This document shows positions 1-9,711 of a stretch of 64,000 nucleotides of DNA, in pieces; positions within the stretch are counted from its first letter, which is position 1; each line of letters starts with the position of its first letter. Where the stretch lies: assembly GCF_000384375.1 (NCBI RefSeq), contig NZ_ARVX01000001.1, forward strand, positions 1,798,001 through 1,862,000. The letters are read 5' to 3'. The position numbers and the translations under genes were made by a program. Under the pieces are notes generated by a model. That model saw nothing but the letters and a program-made list of their open reading frames with translations. It was not told where the DNA came from and searched no databases. Origin of the DNA: Methylotenera versatilis 79. Its GTDB lineage: Bacteria > Pseudomonadota > Gammaproteobacteria > Burkholderiales > Methylophilaceae.

Positions 1-1635
1 TATAAAGCTGCGCCTGCGGATACGCTTAAATTAGCGTTGGCAGCAGTAGAGCGTAAAAAATTGCAGGCCGAACAAATGGCGGTTTGGGTGACGCAATTGA
101 ACAATAAGCAATTGCCAGAAGGATTTGCCGCTAAAGCGGATACGCTGATTTACAACCCTGATAAAAACAGCATGGAATGGAAAGCCATTGATGAAGCCGC
201 GCAAACCTCTGGCCGATTAGCACTAACCGTTATGGCAGATTGTGGCTTGATTCAAAATGCGCATGATTACCATTTAGGCGCATTTTTGCGCGAAATGTTT
301 CCAGATAAAGATGGCAAAAGTGGAACTGATTTCTCTGCTTTTGAGCAGGTTGAAATTTTGGATGAATTGCCGTTGGCGACAGCTGAATGCTTCAGTATAG
401 ACGATGCTACAACCACTGAAATCGATGATGCATTCAGTTTAGAAACGTTGCCGAACGGCAATACGCGCGTCGGCATTCATATCGCCGCACCTAGTTTGGG
501 CGTACCAGTCGATTCCAGTTTGGATGCGATCGTATTGTCACGATTGTCTACGGTTTATATGCCCGGCAACAAAATTACTATGTTGCCTGAAAGTATCGTT
601 AAACCATTTAGTTTGGATGCGGGCGAAACTAAACCTGCGTTGAGTTTATATTTGGACATGACGTCTGATTTTGAAATTGTTGCGCATGAAACACGTTTAG
701 AAAAAATCAAGATTGCGGATAATTTGCGGCACGATGAGATTGAGCCGTTTTTTAATGAAAACACGTTGGAAACAGATAGCGGACATGCTTATTGGACAAA
801 GCTTAAGTTGCTGTTTACGCTGGCCGAAAAGCTAGAAATAGCACGTGGCAAAGCAGACCCAAATCGTGCGCCACAAATTGACTATAATTTTTATGTGAAT
901 GACGGAATCGTACAAATTGTCGCGCGCGAACGTGGCTCGCCGATGGATAAATTAGTGGCAGAGTTAATGATTTACGCCAATAGTCATTGGGGCGGTTTGT
1001 TGAAAGAGGCTGGTTTTGCGGGTATTTATCGCGCGCAAACTGGCGGCAAAGTGTTTATGACAACTACCGCAGAACCGCATCAAGGTTTGGGCGTAGCGCA
1101 ATATGCTTGGAGCACGTCACCATTACGTCGCGCGGTGGACTTAGTCAATCAGCGCCAGTTAATCGCTCTATTGAAGAGTGAACCTGCGCCGTACAATGTC
1201 GCGGATGGAAAGCTAAACGTCATCATGCGTAATTTTGACCAAACTTACAGCGCATACAGTGAGTTTCAAACGCGTATGGAACGTTACTGGTGCTTGCAAT
1301 ATTTGATTCAGGAACAACTGACGGAAGTGACCGCCACCATATGGCGCGAAAATTTAGTGCGTATCGACGGTATGTTTTTTATTACCAAAGTGCCTAGCAT
1401 TCCAGCGACAGGCTCTTCAGAACTAAAAGTAGGCACGAAAATCAGCTTGGAGATCAAACATATTGATCCTTTATTAATGGAATTAAACTGTAAATTTAAA
1501 GCCGTTATTGCGGTCAATATAGATTCGGTCGAAACAACTGCTCAAGAAGTAGAATTTCTAGAAATAGCGCCTGATGAAGAGGTCATATCAGATTCAGAGC
1601 TAGCGATTGTGGTTGAAGAAGATGCTGAGAGCTAA
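1..1635 (+). CDS. RNB-domain exoribonuclease (RNase II family), 5' end outside window
   Basis: The frame is open from base 1, so this is the 3' part of a longer gene; 544 residues are visible. The RNB catalytic signature is clear (IDDATTTEIDDAF, around codons 133-145), with the four clustered Asp residues that bind Mg2+ in RNase II/R. This family degrades single-stranded RNA 3' to 5' in the cytoplasm. A degenerate S1-like OB segment follows the RNB core, and the last 30 residues are very acidic. The first TTG at 37 is not a convincing start because the coding frame continues upstream of it. Whether it is RNase II-like or a shorter betaproteobacterial RNB paralogue cannot be decided without the N-terminus. 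The next gene starts 6 bp downstream, so the two are probably co-transcribed. Confidence 0.88.
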   Translation, partial: YKAAPADTLKLALAAVERKKLQAEQMAVWVTQLNNKQLPEGFAAKADTLIYNPDKNSMEWKAIDEAAQTSGRLALTVMADCGLIQNAHDYHLGAFLREMFPDKDGKSGTDFSAFEQVEILDELPLATAECFSIDDATTTEIDDAFSLETLPNGNTRVGIHIAAPSLGVPVDSSLDAIVLSRLSTVYMPGNKITMLPESIVKPFSLDAGETKPALSLYLDMTSDFEIVAHETRLEKIKIADNLRHDEIEPFFNENTLETDSGHAYWTKLKLLFTLAEKLEIARGKADPNRAPQIDYNFYVNDGIVQIVARERGSPMDKLVAELMIYANSHWGGLLKEAGFAGIYRAQTGGKVFMTTTAEPHQGLGVAQYAWSTSPLRRAVDLVNQRQLIALLKSEPAPYNVADGKLNVIMRNFDQTYSAYSEFQTRMERYWCLQYLIQEQLTEVTATIWRENLVRIDGMFFITKVPSIPATGSSELKVGTKISLEIKHIDPLLMELNCKFKAVIAVNIDSVETTAQEVEFLEIAPDEEVISDSELAIVVEEDAES

Positions 1636-1641
1636 TACGAA

Positions 1642-2415
1642 ATGCTGAGATTCAATCGAAAAATTCATAAAAGTGTGGAAGATGACAATATAGTTGAAGT
1701 GTCAGAAACCAGCGGAATACGTTCGTTGCATCTCGGTTCGGTGACGATTCAAAGCAGCATGAAAGTGAAAGATCCGTTTGCGTTAGAACTCACTTACACG
1801 CGTGGCATGATGGGATTTTTACTCTTTTCAGAATCAGTCAAAACAGTGCTGACCATCGGTTTGGGTGGTGGATCTGTGCCTAAATATATCTATGCTAACT
1901 GTCCGAACATCAAGCAAACGATTGTAGAAATCAATCCGCAAATTATCAGCATCGCGCGTAGCCATTTTTTTGTGCCAGATAATGACGACAGATTTAACGT
2001 GATTGAAAGCGATGGCATTGCTTACTTGGCTGATCATCAAAACAGTACCGATTGTTTGATGATTGACGCGTTTGATCGCTTCGGCATTCCGCCTAACTTT
2101 TGTAGCCAGGATTTTTTCGATAGCTGCGAAATGACTTTAACCAATAACGGCATTTTTGCTATTAACTTGTGGGGAAGTGACAAAAATTTCGATGTTTACT
2201 TGCAGCGCATAGAGCAAAGTTTTAATCATCACACCTTAATGTTGCCGACAGGAAAACCCGGCAATATTGTAGTATTTGGTTTTAAACGCGCAACGTTGTT
2301 GAATGAGAAAAAATTGAGAGAGCGTGCAAAAACGCTCCAAGCCACGCATAACATCGAGTTTTTAAATTTTGTTGAGAAACTGTGCGAACATAATCATCAT
2401 TATCAAGATAGTTAA
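1642..2415 (+). CDS. Spermidine synthase-like SAM-fold protein
   Basis: A 257-residue protein of the polyamine aminopropyltransferase/spermine synthase family. It has the Rossmann nucleotide-binding loop (LTIGLGGGSVPKYI, about residue 70), the acidic end of strand 2 (VEINPQII), and a DAF motif (MIDAFDRFGIP) where true spermidine synthases have the catalytic Asp. It lacks the usual N-terminal beta-hairpin domain length, so it may be a non-canonical member acting on another substrate. It follows the RNB gene by 6 bp and is probably in the same transcript. Family assignment is firm; the aminopropyltransferase reaction itself is inference. Confidence 0.72.
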   Translation: MLRFNRKIHKSVEDDNIVEVSETSGIRSLHLGSVTIQSSMKVKDPFALELTYTRGMMGFLLFSESVKTVLTIGLGGGSVPKYIYANCPNIKQTIVEINPQIISIARSHFFVPDNDDRFNVIESDGIAYLADHQNSTDCLMIDAFDRFGIPPNFCSQDFFDSCEMTLTNNGIFAINLWGSDKNFDVYLQRIEQSFNHHTLMLPTGKPGNIVVFGFKRATLLNEKKLRERAKTLQATHNIEFLNFVEKLCEHNHHYQDS

Positions 2416-2501
2416 CCCGTTTAAAGTCACAATAAATCAATATCATTAAAATACCAGCTAATTAAAATTAGCTAAATTGAATAAGAAATGACAACTAACC
2501 A

Positions 2502-3644
2502 ATGATAAATCAATATTTTGCCACTTGCCCACGCGGACTTGAAGCTTTGCTGGTAAACGAGCTAAAAGCAAGTAACGCAAAAGACATCAAGCCGACCGAT
2601 GGCGGCGTGGGTTTTGCGGGAGAGTTAAGCGTTTGCTATCACGCCAACTTACATTCACGCATCGCCACGCGTATTCTGATGCAAGCAGCGCAGGGAAAGT
2701 ACGCGACAGAAGATGATTTGTATCAAGCGGCTTATAAGCTTAATTGGCCAAACTGGTTTGATGTAAAACACGACTTTATGGTGAAAGTGACGGGCGTAAA
2801 ATGTCCACTTAAAAGCTTGGAGTTCGCCACTTTGCGCATTAAAGATGCGATTTGCGATAAGTTTAGACAAGTCGTGAATTCGCGTCCGTATATTGATACT
2901 AAAACGCCAGCGGTTCGTGTGCACGCTTACTTAACCGCAGATAGTTACGTTTATTATGTCGATACTTCTGGCGATGCTTTGTATCAGCGCGGCAACCGAA
3001 AAGCCAGTATTGAAGCACCTTTGCGTGAAAATTTAGCAGCGGGAATCTTACAATTATCAGGCTGGCAAGTTGGGCAGCCTTTATTAGACCCAATGTGCGG
3101 TAGCGGAACTTTTTTGCTGGAAGCCGCGATGATGGCGTTACATATTGCGCCAGGATTAAAGCGTGATTTTGGTTTTGAACGACTCAAGAATTTCGAGTCT
3201 GATACTTGGAAAAAGATTAAAAATACCGCGCTTAAAAATGTAAAGCCGGCTACTTTCCAAAAACTATATGGTTCTGACAGTGATTTGCGCGCAGTTCGCA
3301 TCGCCAAGCAAAACTTAACCGAGGCAGGTTTGGATGAAGCGGTGCAATTGTCGCAAAACAATATCACTGAAGTCGTACCGCCAGCAGACAGCGGCGTGCT
3401 AGTCGCTAATCCGCCATACGGCGTGCGCATTGGCGAGGATGAGGAGTTGGCTTTGCTTTATCCAAAAATGGGCGAAGCGTTAAAACGTAAATTTGCGGGC
3501 TGGAATACCTACTTTTTAACCAATGATTTACGTTTGCCAAAACTCATGCGGTTAACGCCAAGTAAACGGACGCCTTTATTTAATGGCCCGTTGGAATGTC
3601 GATTATTTGAAATTAAAATGGTGGCTGGAAGTAATAGAAAGTAG
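2502..3644 (+). CDS. rlmL: THUMP-domain class I RNA methyltransferase (RlmL-type)
   Basis: A 380-residue protein with an N-terminal ferredoxin-like/THUMP region (about 1-160) and a C-terminal Rossmann methyltransferase. The SAM loop is DPMCGSGTFLLEAA (about 194-207) and the catalytic NPPY is at 303-306 (VANPPYGVRIG), typical of N2-guanine or N6-adenine base methylation. It corresponds to the N-terminal half of E. coli RlmL, which makes m2G2445 in 23S rRNA. The fused RlmK half is absent, as in many betaproteobacteria. The length fits the stand-alone form. The target base is inferred from the family. Confidence 0.82.
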   Translation: MINQYFATCPRGLEALLVNELKASNAKDIKPTDGGVGFAGELSVCYHANLHSRIATRILMQAAQGKYATEDDLYQAAYKLNWPNWFDVKHDFMVKVTGVKCPLKSLEFATLRIKDAICDKFRQVVNSRPYIDTKTPAVRVHAYLTADSYVYYVDTSGDALYQRGNRKASIEAPLRENLAAGILQLSGWQVGQPLLDPMCGSGTFLLEAAMMALHIAPGLKRDFGFERLKNFESDTWKKIKNTALKNVKPATFQKLYGSDSDLRAVRIAKQNLTEAGLDEAVQLSQNNITEVVPPADSGVLVANPPYGVRIGEDEELALLYPKMGEALKRKFAGWNTYFLTNDLRLPKLMRLTPSKRTPLFNGPLECRLFEIKMVAGSNRK

Positions 3645-3724
3645 CTTTATAAAGTTACCGGAATAAAGATACTTAACACTAAAAAACAGTCAAAAATCAT
3701 CGCTAATTTAAGGTTAACTGAATA

Positions 3725-4084
3725 ATGCAAAATCAGGATTCATTAGTAAATTTACGTAATCGCCTCAATGATTTTGTTAACGAGCGCGATTGGGCGCAGT
3801 TTCATACACCTAAAAATCTAGCCATGGCAATGATTGTGGAAGCGGCTGAGTTAGTTGAGCATTTTCAATGGGATACGCCAGCAGACAGCCAGCAATTAAC
3901 ACCTGAAAAACGCGAGGCAGTGAGCCATGAATTGGCCGATACTTTTGTGTATTTATTAAGAATAGCGGAAGTATTGAATATCGATTTAATCAATGCGGCC
4001 AACAAAAAGATCGATTTAAATGCGTTGAAATATCCGGTGGAAAAAGCCAAAGGTAGTAATGCCAAATATACAGAATATCTCTAA
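3725..4084 (+). CDS. MazG-like nucleotide pyrophosphohydrolase
   Basis: A 119-residue all-alpha NTP pyrophosphohydrolase of the MazG/RS21-C6 (dCTPase) type. The metal-binding helices are visible as EAAELVEHFQW (about residue 39) and HELADTFVYLLR (about residue 75), giving the ExxE...ExxD arrangement. It likely hydrolyses a non-canonical or excess dNTP to the monophosphate plus PPi, acting as house-cleaning. It starts 80 bp after the methyltransferase gene and is followed by a strong hairpin at 4142-4168. Substrate not determinable from sequence. Confidence 0.82.
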   Translation: MQNQDSLVNLRNRLNDFVNERDWAQFHTPKNLAMAMIVEAAELVEHFQWDTPADSQQLTPEKREAVSHELADTFVYLLRIAEVLNIDLINAANKKIDLNALKYPVEKAKGSNAKYTEYL

Positions 4085-4141
4085 CGTACCTACGATTTTC
4101 ACCTAGATTCTTAATTAAATTCTGATTCATTAAGTCAAAAT

Positions 4142-4168
4142 AAAAAAGCCAGCATAGCTGGCTTTTTT
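4142..4168. terminator. Bidirectional intrinsic terminator
   Basis: A perfect 12-bp stem AAAAAAGCCAGC / GCTGGCTTTTTT with a 3-nt loop separates two convergent genes. The A-tract and T-tract make it work in both directions. The same stem sequence with a different loop recurs at 42431-42458. Confidence 0.9.
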
Positions 4169-4192
4169 ATCGCACTTTATATAACGAAGCGC

Positions 4193-4696
4193 TTATTTCA
4201 ATACAGCTAAAGCCGCATCATAATTTGGTTCGTTAGCGATTTCTGGCACTAATTCAATATATTTAATGACGTTATTTTCATCAATCACAATCACTGAGCG
4301 TGCAGCCAAACCAGCTAGTTTGCTAGTGAACAATAGCACGCCGTAATTCATCAAGAAATCACGACCACGCATTGTGGATAGATTCACTACATTTTCAATG
4401 CCTTCTGCTGCACAGAAACGTGTTTGCGCAAATGGCAAATCCGCAGAAATATTTAATACCACTGTATTAGTTAAACCAGCAGCATGTTTATTGAAAGCAC
4501 GCACAGACATCGCGCAAGTTGGTGTATCTACACTTGGGAAAATATTGAGCACTTTACGTTTGCCCGCGTACGTTTCTAATGTAACGTCTGCTAATGCCTT
4601 ATCGACTAAAGTGAAATTAGGCGCAGTACTGCCAACTTTTGGCAAATTACCTGCAACGTCAACTGGATTGCCTTTGAGGGTGACTGAGCTTGACAT
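4193..4696 (-). CDS. tpx: Thiol peroxidase Tpx (atypical 2-Cys peroxiredoxin)
   Basis: A 167-residue protein, standard Tpx length. The peroxidatic Cys is C61 in [14 protein letters not shown] and the resolving Cys is C95 in RFCAAEGI, the spacing used for the intramolecular disulfide of Tpx. It reduces H2O2 and alkyl hydroperoxides with thioredoxin as electron donor. The start has a purine-rich AAAAAGGAAAAAA stretch just upstream on the minus strand. It is monocistronic: a terminator lies on its 3' side (4142-4168) and another separates it from the upstream FIST gene (4761-4796). Confidence 0.95.
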   Translation of the reverse strand: MSSSVTLKGNPVDVAGNLPKVGSTAPNFTLVDKALADVTLETYAGKRKVLNIFPSVDTPTCAMSVRAFNKHAAGLTNTVVLNISADLPFAQTRFCAAEGIENVVNLSTMRGRDFLMNYGVLLFTSKLAGLAARSVIVIDENNVIKYIELVPEIANEPNYDAALAVLK

Positions 4697-4760
4697 GATT
4701 TTTTCCTTTTTTGAATGATATAAAGCGCCCTAGAATTAGCGCATTTATTAATGTAACTAT

Positions 4761-4796
4761 GATAAAACAAAAAGCACCTGTTTAAAACAGGTGCTT
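4761..4796 (-). terminator. Intrinsic terminator of the FIST gene
   Basis: On the minus strand a stem AAGCACCTG / CAGGTGCTT (extendable to 12 bp) is followed by TTTGTTTTATC. It lies 60 bp past the stop of the minus-strand FIST gene and upstream of tpx, so it uncouples the two. Confidence 0.8.
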
Positions 4797-4856
4797 ATCG
4801 ATTTACAGCAATTAACGCTTAAATTAGATTAAAAGTTAACAGACATTAATCATCAA

Positions 4857-6017
4857 TTAAGCCAGTAAATTCTCACTTAAATAACCAATTGTCATGGTTT
4901 GATTATGCAACACGCTATCTGTTGTATTAGGGCGTGGCGCTAATTCGCCATATGAGTAAAAGCCAGTCAAACTAGTTTGAGGGCCTAGAATCTGTTGTAC
5001 TAGTTTTATTTCATCGCCCACCAGTTCAGCCATTACGCCTTTGCGGCCGACGCAACTAACACAAATTGCCAAACCAGTTTGGTTGGTTTTGTTGGCGCTT
5101 AAGCCATCCATCACTAAATTCGCAGCTGCACCTGCGCCGTCTACCAGCCGATCATGATTGGTTTGGCACAGACGTACGGTTTCACCTTCATCCACATTGC
5201 CAGCAAATGTTAAGCTATTATTTTTAGCATCAACTGCTAATAAGGTACGGATTTTCTCTACATCACGTTTACCTTCTTCAATTACTGCGAGTGGAAATTT
5301 TAAACCTGTGCCTGGTAGACCTTTTGAGAATGCCTCACCGATATACATTCTATAGAGTGGAAGCGCTGGTTTGCCATCCATTTCGAAAACCACGTTTTTT
5401 TCAGATTTGGTGACAGTACGCGGTGGGCCATAAGGTTTCCAGCCACCTAATGCGCCACTTGCAGTGATTAAAGCGTTGCCGTATAAGCCAACCGCAATCA
5501 CAAGATTATCTGAAACGATATCGTTAAAAAGCTGCAGGGTTTTAACAAATGCACCGCCATCGCCCGCAAGCCCGCCAACGATTGGTATATCGCCCAACAC
5601 ACTTTGAAAGCCTTTTAATAATTCTGAGCCATTCACATTTAAGCCGTCAGAGATGACTAATACAGTGCGTAAGTTATCGGATTTTAATTGTTTTGCTAAA
5701 CCAGCTGCGGCTTCAAAAGAGCTTTGCATGCCAGACATTTTGGTTTGAGCAACGCGCTGAATAGTTTTTTCCCACTGAATCGCGGTGATTTGAATGCTAT
5801 CGTCTAATACGCCATTTGGGCTGATTTCACCAGAAGTGGTACAGCCGATCACTTGCGCGGTTGGGTAGCGCGACTTTAAAAAACTTTGTAATTTGCCTTC
5901 GTTAAATCTTTTGACAGAGCCAAATACTAAAACCAAATTAGCGTTCGCCAGCGGTGATGCGCTGGGTAAATCTTTAAGCGCCATTTTGGAATCTACAGAT
6001 TCTTGTCTTATAAGCAT
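4857..6017 (-). CDS. FIST-domain sensory protein
   Basis: A 386-residue cytoplasmic protein with FIST_N (about 25-210; IGCTTSGEISP, GGLAGDGG) followed by FIST_C (about 225-360; GFYSYGEL near the end). FIST domains are predicted small-ligand sensors, often fused to or beside chemotaxis and two-component proteins. An in-frame ATG 24 bp further upstream (6041) is unlikely to be used: GGGGAG lies inside that stretch, 8 nt before the ATG at 6017, giving M-L-I-R-Q as N-terminus. It is divergent from the Pil-Chp cluster across about 280 bp, so a signalling link to that cluster is plausible but inferred. Ligand unknown. Confidence 0.85.
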   Translation of the reverse strand: MLIRQESVDSKMALKDLPSASPLANANLVLVFGSVKRFNEGKLQSFLKSRYPTAQVIGCTTSGEISPNGVLDDSIQITAIQWEKTIQRVAQTKMSGMQSSFEAAAGLAKQLKSDNLRTVLVISDGLNVNGSELLKGFQSVLGDIPIVGGLAGDGGAFVKTLQLFNDIVSDNLVIAVGLYGNALITASGALGGWKPYGPPRTVTKSEKNVVFEMDGKPALPLYRMYIGEAFSKGLPGTGLKFPLAVIEEGKRDVEKIRTLLAVDAKNNSLTFAGNVDEGETVRLCQTNHDRLVDGAGAAANLVMDGLSANKTNQTGLAICVSCVGRKGVMAELVGDEIKLVQQILGPQTSLTGFYSYGELAPRPNTTDSVLHNQTMTIGYLSENLLA

Positions 6018-6298
6018 TATTCTTCGCTCCCCATCATGCAATTATTTTTTATAGCATCTAAAAATAATTGTAATTTATACATTAATTATAGAGTATTGTT
6101 AAAGTATATTATTACAAATATTATGTAAGTGTTGCAAATTGATTGAAAAAATGTAATATTTTGTGTGTGCTAACAAATGTTGCTCAACTTAAAGTTGTTA
6201 ATGAGTTGTTAAAAGAATAAAGTAAAAACATTTTTTTAGATAGAGTATTTATAATTTGGCTATATAAACGCGCTTTTATATAGCAGGGGAGTATTAAA
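6018..6298. promoter_or_regulatory. Divergent AT-rich intergenic region, FIST gene / pilG
   Basis: 281 bp, very AT-rich, with no ORF or RNA gene that I can support. It must hold promoters for the leftward FIST gene and the rightward pilG cluster. The pilG end carries AGGGGAG 7 nt before the GTG start. I found no convincing -35/-10 pair. Confidence 0.5.
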
Positions 6299-6727
6299 GT
6301 GGCCCAAGCAAATCTGGCTGGTACTAAAGTAATGGTCATTGACGATAGCAATACCATTCGGCGCAGTGCTGAGATATTTCTTAAATCAGCTGGTTGTGAA
6401 GTGATTCTGGCCGAAGATGGCTTTGATGCATTAGCAAAAATCGCCGACCAACATCCTCAAATTATCTTTGTCGATATTATGATGCCGCGCTTAGATGGCT
6501 ATCAAACTTGTGCGCTAATCAAACGTAACAGTCGTTTTAAATCCACTCCAGTCATTATGTTGTCCAGCAAAGATGGTCTGTTTGACCGCGCGCGCGGTCG
6601 CATGGCGGGTTCTGATCAGTATTTAACCAAGCCTTTTACGCAAGATACTTTAATTGATGCCATCAATACGTACACCAGCGAGGCTTATCTTAATAGTAAA
6701 AAAAGTACAGAAAATATCGTTGATTAG
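6299..6727 (+). CDS. pilG: Type IV pilus response regulator PilG
   Basis: A 142-residue single receiver domain with acidic pocket DD (15-16), phospho-acceptor D59 (FVDIMMPRLDG), switch Ser (MLSSKDG) and Lys (TKPF). It is the CheY-like output of the Pil-Chp system that promotes pilus extension and, in Pseudomonas, adenylate cyclase activation. The start is GTG at 6299, preceded by AGGGGAG at good spacing; no ATG competes. It is first in the gene order pilG-pilH-pilI-pilJ-chpA, the conserved order of this cluster. Assignment rests on context as much as on the receiver sequence. Confidence 0.9.
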   Translation: MAQANLAGTKVMVIDDSNTIRRSAEIFLKSAGCEVILAEDGFDALAKIADQHPQIIFVDIMMPRLDGYQTCALIKRNSRFKSTPVIMLSSKDGLFDRARGRMAGSDQYLTKPFTQDTLIDAINTYTSEAYLNSKKSTENIVD

Positions 6728-6821
6728 TCAGATTGATTATAAATAAACGATTTGATTATTGAGCGCGTAATGTATAACTGATCATAAGTAACTCTAATTA
6801 AGTAACTGGGAGAGAATAAAA

Positions 6822-7190
6822 ATGGCGATTAATAAAATTCTAATTGTGGATGATTCAGCAACGGATCGTTTTTATCTAACAGAGTTGTTAGAGTCTGAAG
6901 GTTATCAAGTGGTTGCTTTAGAAAGTGGCGAGGCTTGCGTGGAGCGCGCAGCTGGCATTGCGCCCGACTTGGTTATTATCGATATTATTATGACTGGATT
7001 AACTGGCTTTCAAGCTGCGAGATCCTTAACAAAAGATGCTGCCACCGCCAAAATCCCCGTTTTTTTATGTTCAGGAAAATTGCAGATAACCGATCATGCA
7101 TGGGCAGAAAAAATGGGCGCAAAAGGCTGTTTATTAAAGCCTATTCAAAAAAGTGATTTAAAAGCGTTGATTGAAAAACTAGGCGCATAA
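6822..7190 (+). CDS. pilH: Type IV pilus response regulator PilH
   Basis: A 122-residue receiver with DD at 10-11, D54 as phospho-acceptor and Lys in LLKPIQKSDL. It is the second CheY-like protein of Pil-Chp, thought to act as a phosphate sink or retraction regulator. The motif after D54 is IIMTGLTGFQ; the usual Pro of D-x-x-M-P is Thr here. GGGAGAG precedes the ATG. It sits 94 bp after pilG. Confidence 0.9.
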   Translation: MAINKILIVDDSATDRFYLTELLESEGYQVVALESGEACVERAAGIAPDLVIIDIIMTGLTGFQAARSLTKDAATAKIPVFLCSGKLQITDHAWAEKMGAKGCLLKPIQKSDLKALIEKLGA

Positions 7191-7248
7191 TTAAATCGGC
7201 GCATCAATTTAATACGTACAATTTGCAAAACTAGGAACGACGTAATCC

Positions 7249-7773
7249 ATGTCAAAACAATCACAATTACGCGAGTATCAAACTAATATTTTAGCTAGAT
7301 TAGAAAATGCTAAAAAAGCCGGTGCTGAATCGCCAGCAGGTTATTTAGGCGTTGTCATTGGTGGAAAAAACGTATTGGTAAATTTGCAGGAAATCAGCGA
7401 AACCTTACCAATCATGGATATTCAGCGCGTTCCACTGGTTAAATCGTGGTTTTTAGGCGTGGCAAATGTGCGCGGCGTGTTGTACGCCATTAACGATTTA
7501 GCGCAATTATTAGAAAACACACTGACTAATATTTCATCCAATGCGCGTTTATTGCTGATCAGCGATTCAGTCACTAATAATGTGGCTTTTTTAGTCGATA
7601 AATTAATTGGTTTGCGTAAGCTAGATGAGATGAAGCTAAATGAAACGTTAGCCGATGACAGTATTTGTTTGAAAAACCAAACTTATCAGGACGATGAAAA
7701 TCGCCTTTGGTATTTATTGGATTGCGATAAATTAGTGCGCTCGAAAGATTTTACAACACCTTATGCAACCTAA
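7249..7773 (+). CDS. pilI: CheW-like coupling protein PilI
   Basis: A 174-residue protein with one CheW domain (about 28-165; GVVIGGKNVLVNLQEISE, VKSWFLGVANVRGVLYAI). CheW proteins bridge the receptor tip and the kinase. Its position between pilH and the receptor gene identifies it as PilI, which would couple PilJ to ChpA. The gap to pilH is 58 bp. Confidence 0.9.
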   Translation: MSKQSQLREYQTNILARLENAKKAGAESPAGYLGVVIGGKNVLVNLQEISETLPIMDIQRVPLVKSWFLGVANVRGVLYAINDLAQLLENTLTNISSNARLLLISDSVTNNVAFLVDKLIGLRKLDEMKLNETLADDSICLKNQTYQDDENRLWYLLDCDKLVRSKDFTTPYAT

Positions 7774-7949
7774 TTATGCAAGCTAAGTGTGGCTTGCATT
7801 TGGTGTGATTGTGTTTTTGATTAGTTGGTTTTTAGAGTAAAAAAATGGTTAAGTAGGTTTGATAATTAGTTTTAGTCGTTAATTGGTTAAGTTTAATATT
7901 CAAATATTGTTTGTTTGAAGTGATTAAGTAAGACTTAAAAGGAATCAAC

Positions 7950-9683
7950 ATGGCATTAAATACGCAAGCAATCAAAGAGTTTCCAGCAAAATTACTGCAA
8001 ATATTCAGCAAAAGCTCAGCTGAAGGTGGTGGTCGAGGATACGGGCAAGTAATCGGACCGGTAATTGGTTTGATTATTTTTATTATTTTGGCCTTCTACG
8101 TGATTAGCCAGGTGCGCGTTGGTGGTCCAGTTTACGATAAGATTAAAACAAACGATGCATTACGTGCGGATATTTTGCCGCCACCACTTTATGCAGTGGA
8201 TGCGTTCGCGGCGGTGAATGAAGCATATGTGGCGACTTCAAACTCGGATTATCAAAAACGTGATAGAAAACTAGCCGAAGTAAAAGCGGCCGAAGCGGAA
8301 TACAACAGACGCGTTGAGTACTGGAAAAGCAATCTTAACTTAGACACGATGGGCGGCGCATTTCAAGCGGTGCTTAAATCTAACGAGAACTTTTATCGCA
8401 TTTATAATAAAGACTTTGAAGTAGCGATTAAATTAGGTGCGATTGCCGCAGCAAAACCATTGGGTGATTTAGCTAGTGCTTATGAAATTAACAAGCAAAC
8501 AGTTCTAGCATTGAATGCTGATGTACAAAAAGAATCTGTAAATATTGCTGAATCCAGTAATAAATTAGTGAATACCATTCTAATCGCGCTAGCTTTGTTG
8601 GGTGTGTTGATTGTATTTTTGATTGCGTATTTTGGTTCGCGTCAGGTGAAACAGATTGAAAGCGCGGTGTTGATGCTGGAAAATGACGGTCAACAAAACC
8701 AAATGGCGGTGCTTAACTTACTAGACGAAATGGGCGATTTGGCGGACGGTGACTTAACGGTACGCGCAGAGGTAAAAGAGAATATTACTGGCGCGATTGC
8801 TGACTCCATTAACTACACGATTGATAGTTTGCGTGATTTGGTGACGGGAATTAACCGTGCGTCAGAGCAGGTGAATACCGCGACAGGACAAGCGCAAGCC
8901 ACTTCAGTTGGTTTGTTGTCTGCTGCAGAAAAACAATCGAAACAAATTACAGAAACAACGGATGCGGTTTCGAATATGACGCGTTCAATCTTGCAAGTAT
9001 CCAGCAACGCTAGTCAGGCGTCACAAGTTGCGCAACGCTCATTACAAGCGGCTACGCAAGGTTCGCAAGCGGTACAAAATACCATTGCAGGTATGAATGG
9101 TATTCGTGAGCAAATTCAAGAAACATCAAAACGCATCAAGCGCTTGGGTGAAAGCTCACAGGAGATTGGTGAGATCGTGGAGCTGATTTCTGATATTACT
9201 GAACAAACCAATATTTTGGCGTTGAACGCGGCGATTCAAGCGGCTTCTGCGGGTGAAGCAGGTCGCGGGTTTACAGTGGTTGCGGAAGAGGTGCAACGAT
9301 TAGCGGAACGTTCATCTGAAGCGACTAAGCAGATTGGTGCGATTGTAAAAACTATTCAAACCGATACCAACTCTGCAGTTGCCGCGATGGAGAAAAGTAC
9401 AGAGGGTGTGGTAGAAGGTGCAAGATTGTCTGATGCGGCGGGTCAAGCGCTGACCGAGATTGAAACCGTTACCAATAGCTTGGCACGATTGATTCAGTCG
9501 ATTTCTAGCGCAACAGAAGCGCAAACTGAAGTGGCTTCTACCGTGACAAAAAACATGCAGCAAATTCAGGAAATTACATCGCAAACCACTGAAGGTACTA
9601 AACAAACGGCGGAATCAGTCGGACAATTAACAACCTTGGCAGAAGAGTTGCGAGAATCAGTAGCTGGCTTTAAATTGGCTTAA
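7950..9683 (+). CDS. pilJ: Methyl-accepting chemotaxis protein PilJ
   Basis: A 577-residue inner-membrane receptor. TM1 is at about 31-54 and TM2 at about 208-230, with a periplasmic segment of roughly 155 residues between. A HAMP-like region (about 235-300) and the signalling hairpin follow, with the invariant tip [20 protein letters not shown] and [15 protein letters not shown]. It is shorter than the Pseudomonas aeruginosa PilJ I know (about 680 residues), and the shortfall is in the periplasmic part, consistent with a single sensor module. AAAGGAATCAAC precedes the ATG. It probably senses pilin or surface contact; the stimulus is inferred from homologues. Confidence 0.92.
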   Translation: MALNTQAIKEFPAKLLQIFSKSSAEGGGRGYGQVIGPVIGLIIFIILAFYVISQVRVGGPVYDKIKTNDALRADILPPPLYAVDAFAAVNEAYVATSNSDYQKRDRKLAEVKAAEAEYNRRVEYWKSNLNLDTMGGAFQAVLKSNENFYRIYNKDFEVAIKLGAIAAAKPLGDLASAYEINKQTVLALNADVQKESVNIAESSNKLVNTILIALALLGVLIVFLIAYFGSRQVKQIESAVLMLENDGQQNQMAVLNLLDEMGDLADGDLTVRAEVKENITGAIADSINYTIDSLRDLVTGINRASEQVNTATGQAQATSVGLLSAAEKQSKQITETTDAVSNMTRSILQVSSNASQASQVAQRSLQAATQGSQAVQNTIAGMNGIREQIQETSKRIKRLGESSQEIGEIVELISDITEQTNILALNAAIQAASAGEAGRGFTVVAEEVQRLAERSSEATKQIGAIVKTIQTDTNSAVAAMEKSTEGVVEGARLSDAAGQALTEIETVTNSLARLIQSISSATEAQTEVASTVTKNMQQIQEITSQTTEGTKQTAESVGQLTTLAEELRESVAGFKLA

Positions 9684-9711
9684 GTTAACTATAACGTGGA
9701 GTCGAATTTAA

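Noticed and set aside
2984-3430. 148-codon antisense frame inside the THUMP methyltransferase gene
   Set aside because: The sense frame carries all conserved methyltransferase motifs; the antisense product is Lys/Ser/Ala-rich and has no motif or ribosome-binding site.
4374-4718. 114-codon antisense frame over tpx
   Set aside because: tpx is complete with both catalytic Cys; the opposite frame shows no domain.
6253-6269. Possible sigma-54 element before pilG (GG-N10-GC spacing present)
   Set aside because: Only the GG and GC anchors match; at least six consensus positions are wrong, including the TT before the -12 GC.
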